A stretch of 64,000 nucleotides of DNA from Anadara kagoshimensis (lineage: Eukaryota > Mollusca > Bivalvia > Arcoida > Arcidae): contig CM037873.1 in assembly GCA_021292105.1 (NCBI GenBank), forward strand, positions 18,654,527-18,718,526, written 5' to 3'. Both the position numbers and the translations under genes were made by a program. The notes under the pieces were generated by a model that was not told the DNA's origin, ran no database searches, and saw only the letters and a program-made list of their open reading frames with translations. Shown here one piece after another: positions 46,575 to 59,270 of the stretch; position 1 is the first letter of the stretch, and every line of letters begins with the position of its first letter.

Positions 46575-47617
46575 CTAAAAGAAAAAAGCAACATTTAATG
46601 ATGATATAAGTATATTTCGAGATGTTAAAGACTAAGAGTTATATAAATCGTCTGCGTTTAATTAGATTAGGCATTACAGAACAAATTCTTTCTCTCAACA
46701 GGTGGACATGCCGATCAAATGCGGAGACAATATATTTTTATTTTGCAAATTGGTCCCATCCTTAAAATCGATTGTTTTAGCTTTTGCCACGATCAAAATA
46801 TAGAAATATAATACATAGTGTATACGAGAAATTAAAGCATTACTGTTAAATGTTTGGTATTTAAATTGGAAATAAAGTTTAAATGGTTGCCATTCAGGAG
46901 AATTACGATCCATTTATTTTACGACTAGTGCATTATACATGTTATATGATTATATGTATTTTTTATAAATTGTCAGTTCGATATCCCACTCAGCTCCTTT
47001 AAGAGTCTAACTCAAGGAACTGGAATAATTGTATAGGCCATAACAATATTGTGTAGATTTACTAATGTGACACACAGCATTCGATGTTTACAAACAGATG
47101 ACATGAAACAGGGAAATTTATCACGAAGTATAAGAAAAAACTTATATTTCAATAGAAAATTCACTTTCTATCAAAGTTTGTGACAATGAATTATGCTTAA
47201 TTTTCATAAAAAAATAATTTAAAAAACCAAAATAACTTGAATTAAGTTAGATATGTTCACTTACTAGGGCACCTTTGTCATGGGGAATTACACATCAACA
47301 ATTGCCAAATTATATTTTTGCGCAGAGTGAAATTTTGCAGCTATAGAAAACAATTGCGCTTACAACCAAGGATATGACTTCCATTTTAAGCATTGCCAAT
47401 TTAATCAAGTAAAATATCAGTAGTGGCAACATTTTCCAATAGAAATGCAAGGGAATGTCGGATGCGCAGGGCGACTATGTTAAAGTAAGTGACCAATATC
47501 AAACACTATTCGACTTCATTGGATTTTCCATGAAATTTTTTATTGAAAATAAGGCATTATTCCCTGCTACAAGCACGATCACTCGTGACCGCTAGGGGGT
47601 ATGATAATTAGAAATTA
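46575..47617. other. Sequence upstream of the first visible CARP exon
   Basis: AT-rich. I searched here and further upstream for the exon with the signal peptide and the W-W-Y region that precedes PSFWG and found none. Confidence 0.45.
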
Positions 47618-47752
47618 TTATATGACCATTTTGATATCACACCCCTTATCAGACCGAGAGTCCTGATAACAGTCAGAGAGCCGGAGGCCCGAGGACTGAT
47701 ATCAGGACTCCAGGACTGATTAGGGGTGTGATATCAAAATGGACATATGATA
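47618..47752. mobile_element. Small hairpin element with 36-base arms
   Basis: Left arm ATTTTGATATCACACCCCTT (from 47628, with flanks) is repeated inverted at 47717-47752 (AGGGGTGTGATATCAAAATG). The loop has GC-rich inverted words (AGTCCTGATA, TATCAGGACT; GGAGGCCCGAGGACTG). Possibly a MITE. Confidence 0.75.
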
Positions 47753-48269
47753 AACTTTTTATCATATAGTTTTTTTTCTCTTACATAGATTAGATACACA
47801 CATTTCTCTTAAACATGTCATTTAATAAATTTATATTATAACAAAAATAACATAGTGATAACAATAGTAATAAGAACAATGTTTTAAATAAATGAATAAA
47901 TATTTAACAATAATAATTATCTATAAAATTATATAAAAAAATATTAAGTAATAAACATTTAACTATACATGTATAACAGCAAGTATTTGGCATACAACCA
48001 GTTTAATCACTGTCTGACTCTATCACAGGTACTTTACGTTTTTAATGGCCTTTCATAATCACATTTCTAGTTAGCAATGTAAATACTTTGATCAGATCAT
48101 TTAGGTTGACTAGTTTATATTTCCATTCCACTTTTGGCAAGAAAATGATAAATATATCTGCATCCTTTAGATTTAAGATTAGGATTTAGAGATATATGGC
48201 AATCAAAATAGCTGTTATTAAAGCTATTGTGTTCAAAATTAAATGTCTTTAGATAATATCTAATTAATT

Positions 48270-48835
48270 TAATTTAATTAAAACAATATTTTATTCAAAG
48301 ATGTTGATGTTAGATAATATCTAACAGTAGTAATCAAACTGTTAAACTCTAAAAAAAATATGTTTAAGTTGTTAACATTAAAAAAACAACCATAACAATA
48401 CAAAATACCTTTCTCGTCAAATAGATCTGAAATAATTCTAATGCCATTATTAAAGTAATTCTTATAGAAAATAGTGTGCTTATCAATCATATTATCCCAA
48501 TTTTACCAGATTTGAACATTTAGAATATCACTATCACTTAGTGGGGTAGTGTTATGAGTAAAAAAGTTCCAGCAATTCAAAACATCTAACCAAGATTTAT
48601 TATTCCAGTTATCTGTAATGTCTGAGTGAGATATATTCTGGACCTAATTTGAAGATGTTATCTAGTTTACTATTACAAGTAGTTTCTAATAATCTATACC
48701 ATTTTGTATTTGTATATGAAAACCTTCTGATCCATGACTCTTTTATAGATTTCAAAAATAAATCTAAATTAATCATTTTACATCCCCTTCTTCACAGTTT
48801 CGTATCATTACATTTCTCTTTACTCTATTCACCTT
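48270..48835 (-). pseudogene. LINE (L1/Tx1-like) ORF2 C-terminal fragment
   Basis: On the minus strand ESWIRRFSYTNTKWYRLL (about 48770-48700) is followed after stops by an open frame 48490-48278 with IDKHTIFYKNYFNNGI, IISDLFDEKG and FFLEFNSLI. These correspond to the region behind the RT in L1-like LINE ORF2 proteins. Several stops and frameshifts mark it as dead. It could be from the same LINE family as the endonuclease at 37516-38870, same strand. Confidence 0.65.
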
Positions 48836-48889
48836 TGACTGCCATATGAAGTAATAGATATTGACAACGTTAACCCATGCGCAGAAAAC

Positions 48890-49245
48890 ATTTTTATTAA
48901 AATAAATTCTAAATGTTGATGTCACATTCTACAAAATAACAAGTGGTGGTAATTCTCTACACAAAAATGTCCAAGTTTTGTAGTTTGGGCAATGGTGAGA
49001 AGAAATTGATGTTCGCCAAAAATCAGAAAAATTGTGTTCATAACAGTTTCATATCACTATATTCAAAATAAAATATCAACTGTTGTATATTTGGCATATA
49101 ATTGAGAAGTTTCAAAAACGATTTTTTATTTCATAGTGTTTCGACCATCAGACACTTATTAAAATGTAACCCCAAATTTCAAAACGACGGAAGGTTACAA
49201 AATTGCTAAGCCGAAACACAATTTGTGGAAATTGCCGACATGGCG
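48890..49245 (-). repeat. Dispersed repeat R1, copy 2 (inverted)
   Basis: Reverse complement of 40385-40790 with many shared blocks, for example CACAATTTGTGGAAATTGCC at 49219 and TTTGGGCAATGGTGAGAAG at 48985. Identity by eye is around 80%. Confidence 0.78.
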
Positions 49246-52200
49246 TTCCGAGAGGAAAAGACGAACGTTTCACTCACACTAGTAGTATTATTGCTTTAAA
49301 AGAAACTGATTCATCTAGACAATTATTGAATATATTCTAAGAATTGCTTCCAGAGATAGTATTGGTGTGAAACCATAAATATTCCTTTTTAACGGTGTAA
49401 GTTTAAATGCATTCTGACAGCGATATAAATCTTTCGACGATTTGGCAGATTATTTTTACAAGACATCCCCCTAGCTAAGTATTTTTTCAGGAAATCTGTA
49501 CGTGAAAAAATTCTGTGCTAAGAAATAGCTTATTTGGCTAGTTAATGCGTATCCAAATATCGTCCCATATTGCTTGATTATAAAAATGGTATTTTGTCTG
49601 AATACCTATTAACAAAACTGTTGAGAGAGAGGTAAAAACTCATTTTGTGTGAATAATTACAATAACAATGAACGATAGCACTTTTCTCGTCAACAAAAGA
49701 AATAGAACAGATATGTGTATCGATCCATACTATTGAACATACATCAAACGAGACACTAAAATAAATTTTTGTTTCAAAAACTATTAACACTTTATATATC
49801 AATGCACCACAAATATACCAACCGATGTTCAGATCCAAAAGCAAAGTCAAAAATTCAAAAAACTGACAAATATAGTGAAATACGTTAATTTAAATCAGAA
49901 ATGAGACTGGTTGCTTCGGAAGATTATCACCTCGCGTTTAGCTGGCAGCAGCCCCACAAGTCAAAGCAAAATTCAACATGGAACGGTTAGACGGTGTATA
50001 TATTCATATATATTGCATTAATGGTATTTTTTAATATATATAGTATATCTGTGTGTATAACAAATATTTGCACCTCCTAAATTTTACATAATAACTATAT
50101 CATTATGAAACATGTGACCTCCTATTGAGGGCACACTATTTGAAAAAATGTCCAATGAATTCAGCATTTTGAACTTGGGAATTTTTTAGCAAATTATTTT
50201 GGGGTGTTACATATATTGTATAATTGTATGATAGCTATACCGTTGATATTTCGCAAGATGTTTTAATAATATGCTTCCTATTTTGGCATAAAAACAATTC
50301 TATGACTGTTTTAACTATTGTTATATTTTATCAATGGGAGTACATATGTGATTGTATCAAGTAGACATCGGTCAAAATCTCCACGTCAACATTTATCAGT
50401 ATTGTGACGTAACAGTTGGAAGAACGACATCATCATTATACCGTGATCATTGCCGTGAAAACAGGTACCTGTGTGCCTTTATCAACAACACAGTGCTCAA
50501 CATGGAGACAGATATTTTATAGAACAAGCAAATGAATACTACATTTATACTGCATGTGACTGAAAAATTGTACTTGACTTAAGGTCCCTATATTGTTAGA
50601 ATTTCCGATAAATTTTGCAAATTAAAGTAGTTTTGCGGGGATTTACAATTGGATGATACGTGAATAGCTACGTCATAAATGACATCATAACTTCGGTCTT
50701 CGTTAGAATTTTTAAGTAAAATTTTGTATAAAGAAAGTGAATGAATTTTATATATTTTAAAGACAAAAAATATTTTGTGTCAATTTGAGATTTCAACCAA
50801 TTTCTACTTGATACAATCATATATGTTGTTTACTCTGTAGGAATAAAATGCATGTGTTTAAAACACCTTTTACATAATACATGTAATTACGTGTACAGCC
50901 CTGGAACAGAAGTTATGTAATCGTTAATATGAGCAAGAAAATGACAAATAAAACTTGTATAAATCCAAACGATTTATTGAGATCAACAATTAGGCTTGTC
51001 ATTCTACTCTTACTATTTGACAATATTTTGCAACAGTTTGCTTACGTAACTGCATTACAAATATAGGGAAAACTCTGAAAAGAAAATCTAACAGTGATTC
51101 TGGCTTATTAGTTGAAAACAAATTGTGTCTCTCAGAGACTTAATTCAAGAATTAACTCCTTAGTGAATAAACCTTTGATAAAAGGACTTATGAAGGATAG
51201 AACAATATTTATGAAAATTACTAACTAAAATTGCATCAAAAATAACCTTGCGATTTGTATTGTGCATGCGCTAACATTAGTTTCATGCTAAAATCACTCT
51301 GTGTCCTACGTAACACTGCATTCAAACCGCGATTTAATACTGCCATTCAAATGAAATTCTTGGTGATTCAAATTTCACTAACTGTTATGACTCGCACTAA
51401 AAGTCGATGAAAATTGGGGCTTTTTCTGATAAAATTGAATGCATATGCATCAAAATGAAATGTATGGGGTCCATCGTATATTTTAAAAAAGTGCCATGCG
51501 TAACGCAAATTTCGTACCTAAAACATTGATTTAAAACGTCGAAAATGCTACACACTTTATCGATGACTAGAAGAAGAAACAACGGGCGGTTAAAAGTTGG
51601 AAAATAAATTTGTTATCCTAACCGAGGCAAAACGTGTTGTAAAAAGTATCCTTCGTAACAAATTTGACGTAAATCGTTTAAATGACCTCGAAATTTTATA
51701 ACGACACGGAATCAAGCTGGAGCTAAAACTGATACAGAAGGTATAAATACTTATAACTGTTTTTGAGGAATACTGTACAAGTACGATTCAAAAACTATAG
51801 AGAAGAAATTACCCAGTGCTCATATGACGAAAATTATCAAAACGTTTTATAACGTTACATGTTTTCACTTCAATTTTCGCATTTTGGCGTATTCTGCAAA
51901 TGTGTAAGAAATTGGGGTTGTTTTAAGCTTGCCATATCTCTATGACTAGGTTTGGTCCTTAGAAAAAACAGTTTATGGTTTTATAACTTTCTAACTTTTC
52001 TTTAAGATAAAGTAATTATTTTTGTCAAAACCGCATTTTCATTTTTTCGCGTTTTCCAAGTTTGAAGTTTACATGTCAAGCGAGAATGATCGCTGAACAT
52101 TTTTTTAAACAAACGTATACACAAAATTATAAATCGATCTTGTCAACTGCATTTTCGCTTAATGCATAAATAATATTTTTAAAGTTTTATACCGTTAATG

Positions 52201-53059
52201 AAATTAAACTCCATTTTCAATCTTTCACAAGGATGTATATCATGAAGTCAAACACACTGTGATGAATCCTGCTGTGAAGATTTAGGGCATACTATTGTTC
52301 GTCTTTCATAATTAGAGACAGTGGCCCTTAACTAAATAAAACTGCTATATTATCATTTGGTTTCTCTTAAAATAAAAATACCAATAAGGAAACATACATG
52401 AAAAATTAAAATTATAACATTTATATTTGTATATATAGAAAAAAATCAGCAACTTTACAAACATCGTGAGTAGACTAAGAACTAAAACACTCTCGTTATG
52501 GACCCCTTGTTCCAAAACATTGATATTCACGCCTGATTTCGCATGTATCATAGACTTAATTAGTTTTTCTACTTTCAAAAAGTGTTATTATATACTTCAA
52601 AACATATTACTTCACGTCATCTTGAATGGATATTTCTATCCCTGATTTTGTTTCAACCTATGCCATTAACATTTGTGATATAAGTGATTTACATTGTAAT
52701 TGTAAACCTTAGTTTAACATTTTAATATATGCATATGTGGTCATCAAGGGAACATACTACAGCGGATTTTTAGTAAAAAAAATGTAAAATTGTCTCTATG
52801 AAGGAGAATAATAATAACCACGAACATGCCAGTGAAAGGAAATTATAGTGGCGTAGGTCTAACATGTAATTGATGTTTTTGTACAGAGTCATCATACTTA
52901 TGAACAGTATTATGACGACCATAAATGTTTTGAAGTGTTTTAAACCTAGGCTTGTGATATCCTTGAGTCAACAATTTACTTTAACAGGCTTCTCCATTGT
53001 ATAAAATTTCCCTAGTGACCTAGTATATATCTACACATAAAGATCACTTCTTACTACAC
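49246..53059. other. Featureless AT-rich stretch
   Basis: No coding, RNA or repeat signal was recognised. A 90-codon minus frame at 49850-49578 lacks any domain I know. Confidence 0.4.
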
Positions 53060-53235
53060 TTGGCGAAACATGGGTGCTAACCCTATTGAATAATGCAGCC
53101 TTATTTCCGTGGTGGGAGTTCACGTGTTTAACCTCTTAAGTTTGTCGGTTTCTTTTTTTTTACTTTGCTTCATGATTGTGATTCGGACATAGGTTATATT
53201 TGTGTTTTGATCAGGACAACTTTAAATGAGATGTC
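53060..53235 (+). mobile_element. RT element 3' tail, copy 4
   Basis: GGTGCTAACCCTATTG, GCAGCCTTATTTCCGTGGTG, GTTCACGTGTTTAACCTC and ATGATTGTGATTCGGACATA follow the order of the tail at 667-880. Confidence 0.7.
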
Positions 53236-53512
53236 ATAATTGGAATATTCATGATGATCACACCTTGAAAATCCCCAAATAATAATGACCTACTTGATCC
53301 AAAGTATCCTGATGTAAATTTGAATGAGGCCAAATTTGTGTATAAACTTAATCAAATTTCCCAAAATTTCTCTATGTACAAGAGAACTAAATAACTCTTC
53401 GAAAATATACACCATTGGCAGGAGAAGCAGGCATGAGGATAGTTAACAATAGAAAAATTCAAGCCATTACCTCTGCCATAAAGTTTCAAATGTAGACATT
53501 TTTAGTGTCGTA

Positions 53513-53563
53513 ATTGAGTTGAGTTATGATGATTAACGTCCCAGCCAAGCAATCCTGGCAGTC
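53513..53563 (-). mobile_element. SINE tail fragment
   Basis: TTGAGTTGAGTTATGATGAT followed by TAACGTCCCAGCCAAG matches the tail side of the SINE at 15193 (AACGTCCCAGTCAAG). Confidence 0.5.
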
Positions 53564-53574
53564 TGTTCCTTTTC

Positions 53575-54735
53575 ATAAAGAACAAAATAGACTGGAAGAG
53601 GAAGATGAAAGAGCTGAAGAAGGGTATGGTGTCCTGAGTGCATTTGAATTAAGTGGAAGGTGAGAGAGCTGAAGAAGGGTATGGTGTCCTTAGTGCATTT
53701 CAAGTAAAAGGTATCCAGAGTGTAGCAGCCAGAAAAGATACCGGATCAACATCTTTCCAGTATGAAATGGTAGCAGAGAATGTGTCAACAACAGAATGAA
53801 TGAAGGAATCACATACTGTCAGTGAATAAACAACAGTACCAACTCCATCAGTTCATAACAGATTGGGCAACAAAAATGACATTGTCACATCGAATCTAGA
53901 AACCAAAGTCATTTCATATTTTCTCAATTAGTGAAGCTGGCGTTGGAAAAAAGTCATTTAATATGTGCGATTGTCAGTTAATAGAATATTCTCAATCAAC
54001 AACCAAAGCAATGATACCCATGTGTTGGTGTGTGCACCTGGTGCAGCTGCCTACAATATGTTTGGTTATACCTGCCATGCTGCTTTCCTACTCCCACTGC
54101 TCACAAAGAAAAATGATGACTACAATCTACTGTCATCACAAAGCTGGCTGTATTGGTTATCAATGATTATCAATGATGAGATCTCTATGGTTGGAGCAGA
54201 CACCTTACTTGTAATTCACAGAAGATTTAGACGTCCTGGGCAGTACAGATTCACTTGGAGGATTGTCTATTATAGTTGTTGGAGACCTTATACAGTTAAC
54301 TCACAGAAATATGATGAACAACTTGCAGATCTGTTGAATCGTGCACACAGCAGATGATAGGAATAAATTTGATTGCAAACAAGTTTCTAAAAACAGACAG
54401 ATTATTCAAAGCAAGCTACTCAAATACATACATATAATAATGTTTCCAGTCATATATTAGAAATGCTGGAATCCCTAAATTAGGTCAAATACACATCCAG
54501 TGCAAAAGATTTCAAGAGATATGAGCAAACGAAGAGAGTGGACGTGATCAGCTTTTCTTATATGGCTGGTGAACTACATCAGAACCTTATATTAGCAGTT
54601 GGCAAAAGAGTGATGCTGACAGAAAATTTTGATGTCTCAGATGGAGTTGTTAATTCTGCAACTGGTGTAGTAATTCGTTTTCCTAATCATAACTCATGCT
54701 TGTGCTGTAGCCATTCATAAAGAGCAAGACAAGAC
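53575..54735 (+). pseudogene. PIF1-type helicase relic, probably from a Helitron
   Basis: The pieces are in order but in different frames: an acidic stretch around EERAEEGYGVL (53603, partly duplicated in tandem at 53660), NKQQYQLHQFITDWATK (about 53830), SEAGVGKKSF (Walker A, about 53930), VLVCAPGAAAYNMFGYTCHA (54022) and MIINDEISMVGADTLLVIHR (DE of Walker B, 54166). Finally comes ELHQNLILAVGKRVMLTENF followed by DVSDGVVN (54565-54650). This is the motif series of PIF1/RecD-like helicases as carried by Helitrons. Several stops and shifts make it inactive, and the Rep nuclease domain is not seen. Confidence 0.78.
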
Positions 54736-55228
54736 TGAAACTGCATTGGCGCTCCCCTGTATAGGGTCTTTTACTGCTTGTGAGTTCTACATTTCCGAGC
54801 ATTTAAATCAGCATGGTAGTCTATTTTTGTAATTTTCTTTTAAAAGACCAGGGTTCTATGACTGGATACATCACAATCTAGAATGACTTGTACAATAAGG
54901 AAAACCGATATTAACTCCTTCACAATCAATAGAATAACCAGGATTAACAATAAATTCGGTCACAAATAACCGTCTTTCCCCCAACAGAAGCGTTTAATTG
55001 AAATGGGTTATTAAAAGAATAGGTTTCAATTTAAGAACTATTTAGTTTAAAAGGCGCTTTAAAACAGTGCTTTCATCTCTCCTATACATCATTATGCTGC
55101 ACTATACAAATTACAACAGCTTATTGACTTTGACCTCGGATTTAAAACAGATATCGTCTGTTAGGTGTTCCAGCTGGAGAATTGGGATTTAACACAAATA
55201 ATATCGCAAAGTCAAAATATCCACAAAA
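54736..55228. other. No recognised feature
   Basis: AT-rich spacer between the helicase relic and the AAGAGGCC element. Confidence 0.4.
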
Positions 55229-56746
55229 CAAGAGGCCCAATAGGGCCTGTACCGCTCACCTGGGCCGTTAACAGCACAAAAACACAATAAATACTACATT
55301 TAAGGAGAAATAACTCTGATGTGGATATTTAGATATTTATGAAACTTGCTACTCGCATTTGTGACCTTGACCTTCGAACCAATGACCATAATCTATATAT
55401 TAATATGATCATTACATCAATACCAACAATATTCTAATATACATGCCTATACAAAAAGTTTATAGTTTTTGAGATAATTAACCATTTTGGTATTGTTTTG
55501 CAACCGTGACCGTGACCTTTGGACCCATGACCTTTTTCTATACATCAAAATGATCGTTGTATCAATACCTACAATATTCTAATATACATGTCTATAAAAA
55601 GTTTATAGTTTTCGAGATAAATCACAATTTTGGTATTGTTTTGCTACTGTGACCTTGACCTTTGGACCCATGACCTTTTTCTATACAACAAAATGATCGT
55701 TACATCAATACCAACAATATTCTAATATACATGTTTATATAAAAAGTTTATAGTTTTCGAGATAATTAACCATTTTGGTATTGATTTGCTACTGTGACCT
55801 TGACCTTTGGACCCATGACCTTTTTCTTTATGTCAAAATTATCGCTGTATCAATACCTACAACATTGTAATATACATGCTTATACAAAAGTTCATAGTTT
55901 TCAAGATAATGAACCATTTCAGTTTTCTTTCGCATCTGTGACCTTGACCTTTGAACCAATGACCTTAATCTATATATCAAAATGATTGCTGCATCAATAC
56001 CAACAATATTCCAATATACATACCTATACAAAAAGTTTATAGTTTTCGAGATAATTAACCATTTTGGTATTGTTTTGCTACTGTGACCTTGACCTTTAGA
56101 CCCGTGACCTTTTTCTATACATCGAAATAATCGTTACCTCAATAACAACAATATTTTAATTTACATGCCTATATAAAATGTTTTTAGTTTTCCAGATAAT
56201 AAATAATATTAGAAAGGTAAAAAATTAGGCCATGACCTTCATAATTGACCTTGACACCATTTTGAAGGTAATTACAAGAATATGTCAAAACTGAAAACCC
56301 CGTGTCATTATCTGGTCAAATAGTCAAGTTTTAACAATTTGAAGCTATTTTACGATTTTTTCAAAATTAAACGCAAAAACGTGTAACCTATTTTTTGTCC
56401 GAATTTAAAAAAATGAACAAACTATAGGCTTAAGACCCTAGAGAAGCCAAATATCACATCAGATTTTTTTCTCCAATCCTTGGTTTTGGAGAAGAAGATT
56501 TTTTAAGATTTTTGCAACCCTAGGTCACCTTGACCTAGATATGGTAGCTATGGCGACGCCACGAACAAATCTGAATTGCACCGGCCCATATATACTTCTT
56601 ACCAAGTTCCATTGAAATCTGTCTTGTAGTTTCAGAGGAGAAGTCGAAAATGTGTGTTAACGACGCATGCACGAACGCACGCACGCACATGCACACGCTG
56701 CGCTATGCCATAAGCTCACGTGACCTATGGTCAGGTGAGCTAAAAA
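55229..56746 (+). mobile_element. AAGAGGCC-type element, copy 3 (best preserved)
   Basis: It starts CAAGAGGCCCAATAGGGCCT, GTACCGCTCACC and ends GCTCACGTGACCTATGGTCA, GGTGAGCTAAAA, so a short GCTCACCT/AGGTGAGC pair is inverted at the ends. The first kilobase is an array of about six diverged units of roughly 140 bp, each with TGTGACCTTGACCTTTGGAC, a CCATGACC word, ATCAATACCWACAATATTC, TAATATACATG and TTATAGTTTTCGAGATAA. The last 400 bases are single-copy with ACGCACGCACGCACATGCAC. Non-coding. Confidence 0.82.
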
Positions 56747-57492
56747 GCGAAACGTCTGACAAACATATCATTATGAATGGTATAAATGACAAATTAAATG
56801 ATAACGTCATCTCGGCAAACCAAACCATTTTTCTCAATGTTAATGAATATGTATTTTTTTAATTTTGAACGCATTTTACAAAAAATATTTAGTGCACAAT
56901 TCACACACTCATATATTTACATAGACAACTTCATTCTGCTACTAGCTGGTGTTGTGACACACAGAGAGGGAGGTTTATCATTGTCGGTCTCTTTACATTT
57001 CATGAAAATGACTAATAAGACAAATACAGTTTGTATTTTAGAATGTGTTAATAGACCTTATCTATTTTCAAATGAAAAACTGATTGTTACATGTAGCTAT
57101 GTCATGTGCTACTTTTGAATTTTTATGAAATAATACATTCAAAAGTTTGTCATATGCTACTTTTGAATGTATTATTTCATAAAAATTCAAAAGTAGCACA
57201 TGACAGCTACATAAACCAATCGCTCTTGTGCGATTCGAAACTATAATTAACAATCGTCGATATAAACACATTTTTATTTAAACCCCATGCTACATGAACT
57301 AAAATAAGTGTAAAATGGCCAATTTGAGTTAGAAACCTACAATTTGAGACATTTCACATCAAATCAATAATAAAGATATTTAGTTTAAGCGCGAAACTTC
57401 TACTATGAAATTAAGAGTAAGTCAGGTATAAATCCCCTACGCATTCTTTTTGGAGTATTGAGACAGTATATATGTAAAATGTATACAATGTA
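56747..57492. other. Spacer containing a perfect hairpin
   Basis: Apart from the hairpin at 57101-57204 nothing is recognised. Frames at 56798-57118 and 57068-57271 run through the hairpin and are unsupported. Confidence 0.4.
57101..57204. repeat. Perfect 46-bp inverted repeat with 12-base loop
   Basis: Arms 57101-57146 and 57159-57204 are exact reverse complements. Beyond a two-base bulge the arms extend another eight bases (ATGTAGCT / AGCTACAT). The loop plus the start of the right arm (GTCATATGCTACTTTTGAAT) also repeats the start of the left arm directly, with one change. Confidence 0.95.
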
Positions 57493-58263
57493 CAGTACAG
57501 GCCTGTCGAAAGTTTTAACACTTTAGTGCCGAATCAGCAACTCATCTCGGCCCCTCGGTCTTTAGCTCAGCACCTTTTCGGCCGGTCGCTTCCTCTGCAT
57601 CATTTCGGCCATTCGATAGCTAGAGAACATCGGTTCAGTAAACATGCCATATTTTAGAGAGAACATCGGTTCAGTAAACATGCCATATTTTAGAGAGAAC
57701 AACGGTTCAGTAAACATGCCATATTTTAGAGAGAAAATCGTGAAATTGTCTAACTCTGGAGTTAGTCAAAGATAGATTAATAGGACGAATTAGCAGAGAG
57801 GATAACATTTGTATATCGGTGAACACCGAAAATGTGTTGAAAGCCGTGTATTGAAGCCAGGTATCTGATGATGACAGCGCATTAACAGATTAGGAGTATG
57901 ACACCTGATGTTTACCTGTTCACGTACATTTGATGACCTAAAAATTAAAAAATAAATAAACTGCTATGACAGTAGGCAATTTTTTTATTTAATTTATTGA
58001 TTAATTAATTAATTTATTTATTTTTAATTAGTTCATTTATTTAAAATGTTTAATTTGTACCTAAAGTCTTGGTCATTACGGAATGGGTTGCAGAGCCGTT
58101 GACAGCTTTAGTTACCAAGGGGCCGAGAGTGGACAGCTTTAGTTACCGAGGGGCCAAGAGTGGACAGCTTTAGTTACCGAGGGGTCGAGAGTGGACAGCT
58201 TTTCGGTCACTACTCGGCTCCTTTTCGTCAGCTCGTTGTTAAACTTTCGACAGGCCCGTCCTC
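57493..58263. mobile_element. Foldback element FB3b, second copy of the FB3 family
   Basis: The left end CAGTACAGGCCTGTCGAAAG is as in FB3a. The right end is a diverged inverted copy (TAAACTTTCGACAGGCC, about 58243-58259), with TA on both sides (57491-57492, 58264-58265). It has CGGC/GGCCGAGAG-rich repeats near each end, including TGGACAGCTTTAGTTACCGA repeated three times (58098-58200), and a threefold 36-bp repeat with CGGTTCAGTAAACATGCC (57618-57735). The middle (57838-57918) matches FB3a 36534-36620 in reverse complement. Confidence 0.82.
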
Positions 58264-58265
58264 TA

Positions 58266-58854
58266 TTTACCCGTTATTATCTATTATGTCTTCAAAAACA
58301 ATAATCCAAATGTTACCAGATTATATTGCTGATAAATTGTCATGTTCTAGCTTACCATCCGATATCTGGTACATTATTTACTGAACAAATATAGTTTCAA
58401 TTTAGGAGATTGTGATTTAATGAAAGGAATTGCAGGAACAATAGTCCGTGACATACAACGTCTGGATATGCCGAAAGTCAATATCTCTCTTCAGTGTTGA
58501 AAATAATGGATTTTGTTGTAGGTACGTTGTATTCAGCTATCAATTTTAATGACTCGGTATGAAAAACGATATTTTGTCAGCAGCAATTACCGTTTTGTTG
58601 TCTGTCACTACTTTGGCATTCGTTCAATACACATTTATATACTACAAGCAGACTAAAGTCAGAAGTCACAAATACTTAAACAGCGTATAAGAGTTCGTTA
58701 AAATAAACGTTGATAATGTTATAATATTATGACATTGACATTGAAAATAATACTAAAATTGCATTGACTCTACATCAAAAATTATTCTATGTATGCATAT
58801 GAAGACACGAAAGCTTGTTCGTGTCACTGTAATCTGATTATTTTTCTCAAATCG
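58266..58854. other. No recognised feature
   Basis: AT-rich spacer; nothing seen. Confidence 0.4.
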
Positions 58855-59270
58855 TAGGTACATTTTATAAAATCGTACCTACGAATTGCAACACCGTACC
58901 TACGGATTTAAAAAACCATACCTACGAATTAAATAACCGTAGTTACGAATTAAATAATTGTAGCTACGAATTACAAAATCGAAACTAAGAATTTAGAAAT
59001 CGTATCTACGAATAAAAATTCGTACCCACAAATTAAACAAAAATCGTACCTACAAATTTAAAAATAGGTACCTACGAATTTAAAAATCGTACCAACCAAA
59101 TTAAAAAGACGTACCTACAGATTTTAAAACCGTACCTAAAATTAAAAAAAATCATATCTACGAATTTAAAAATCGTTCCTAGAATTAAAAAAATCGTATC
59201 TACGATTTCAAATTTGTATGCGCGATTTTTAAATCTACCGTACCTACGATCTTAGAAATTACCCATTAGA
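58855..59270. repeat. Decayed ~22-bp tandem array
   Basis: About 18 diverged units of ACCTACGAATTTAAAAATCGT type. The unit is nearly palindromic (AATTCGTAGGTACGATTT). It resembles the foldback arrays in unit length, but I see no inverted partner. Confidence 0.85.

Noticed and set aside
46980-47000. Possible upstream CARP exon (minus-strand EWDIE)
   Set aside because: No donor in the required phase and no signal peptide or W-W-Y pattern; treated as chance.
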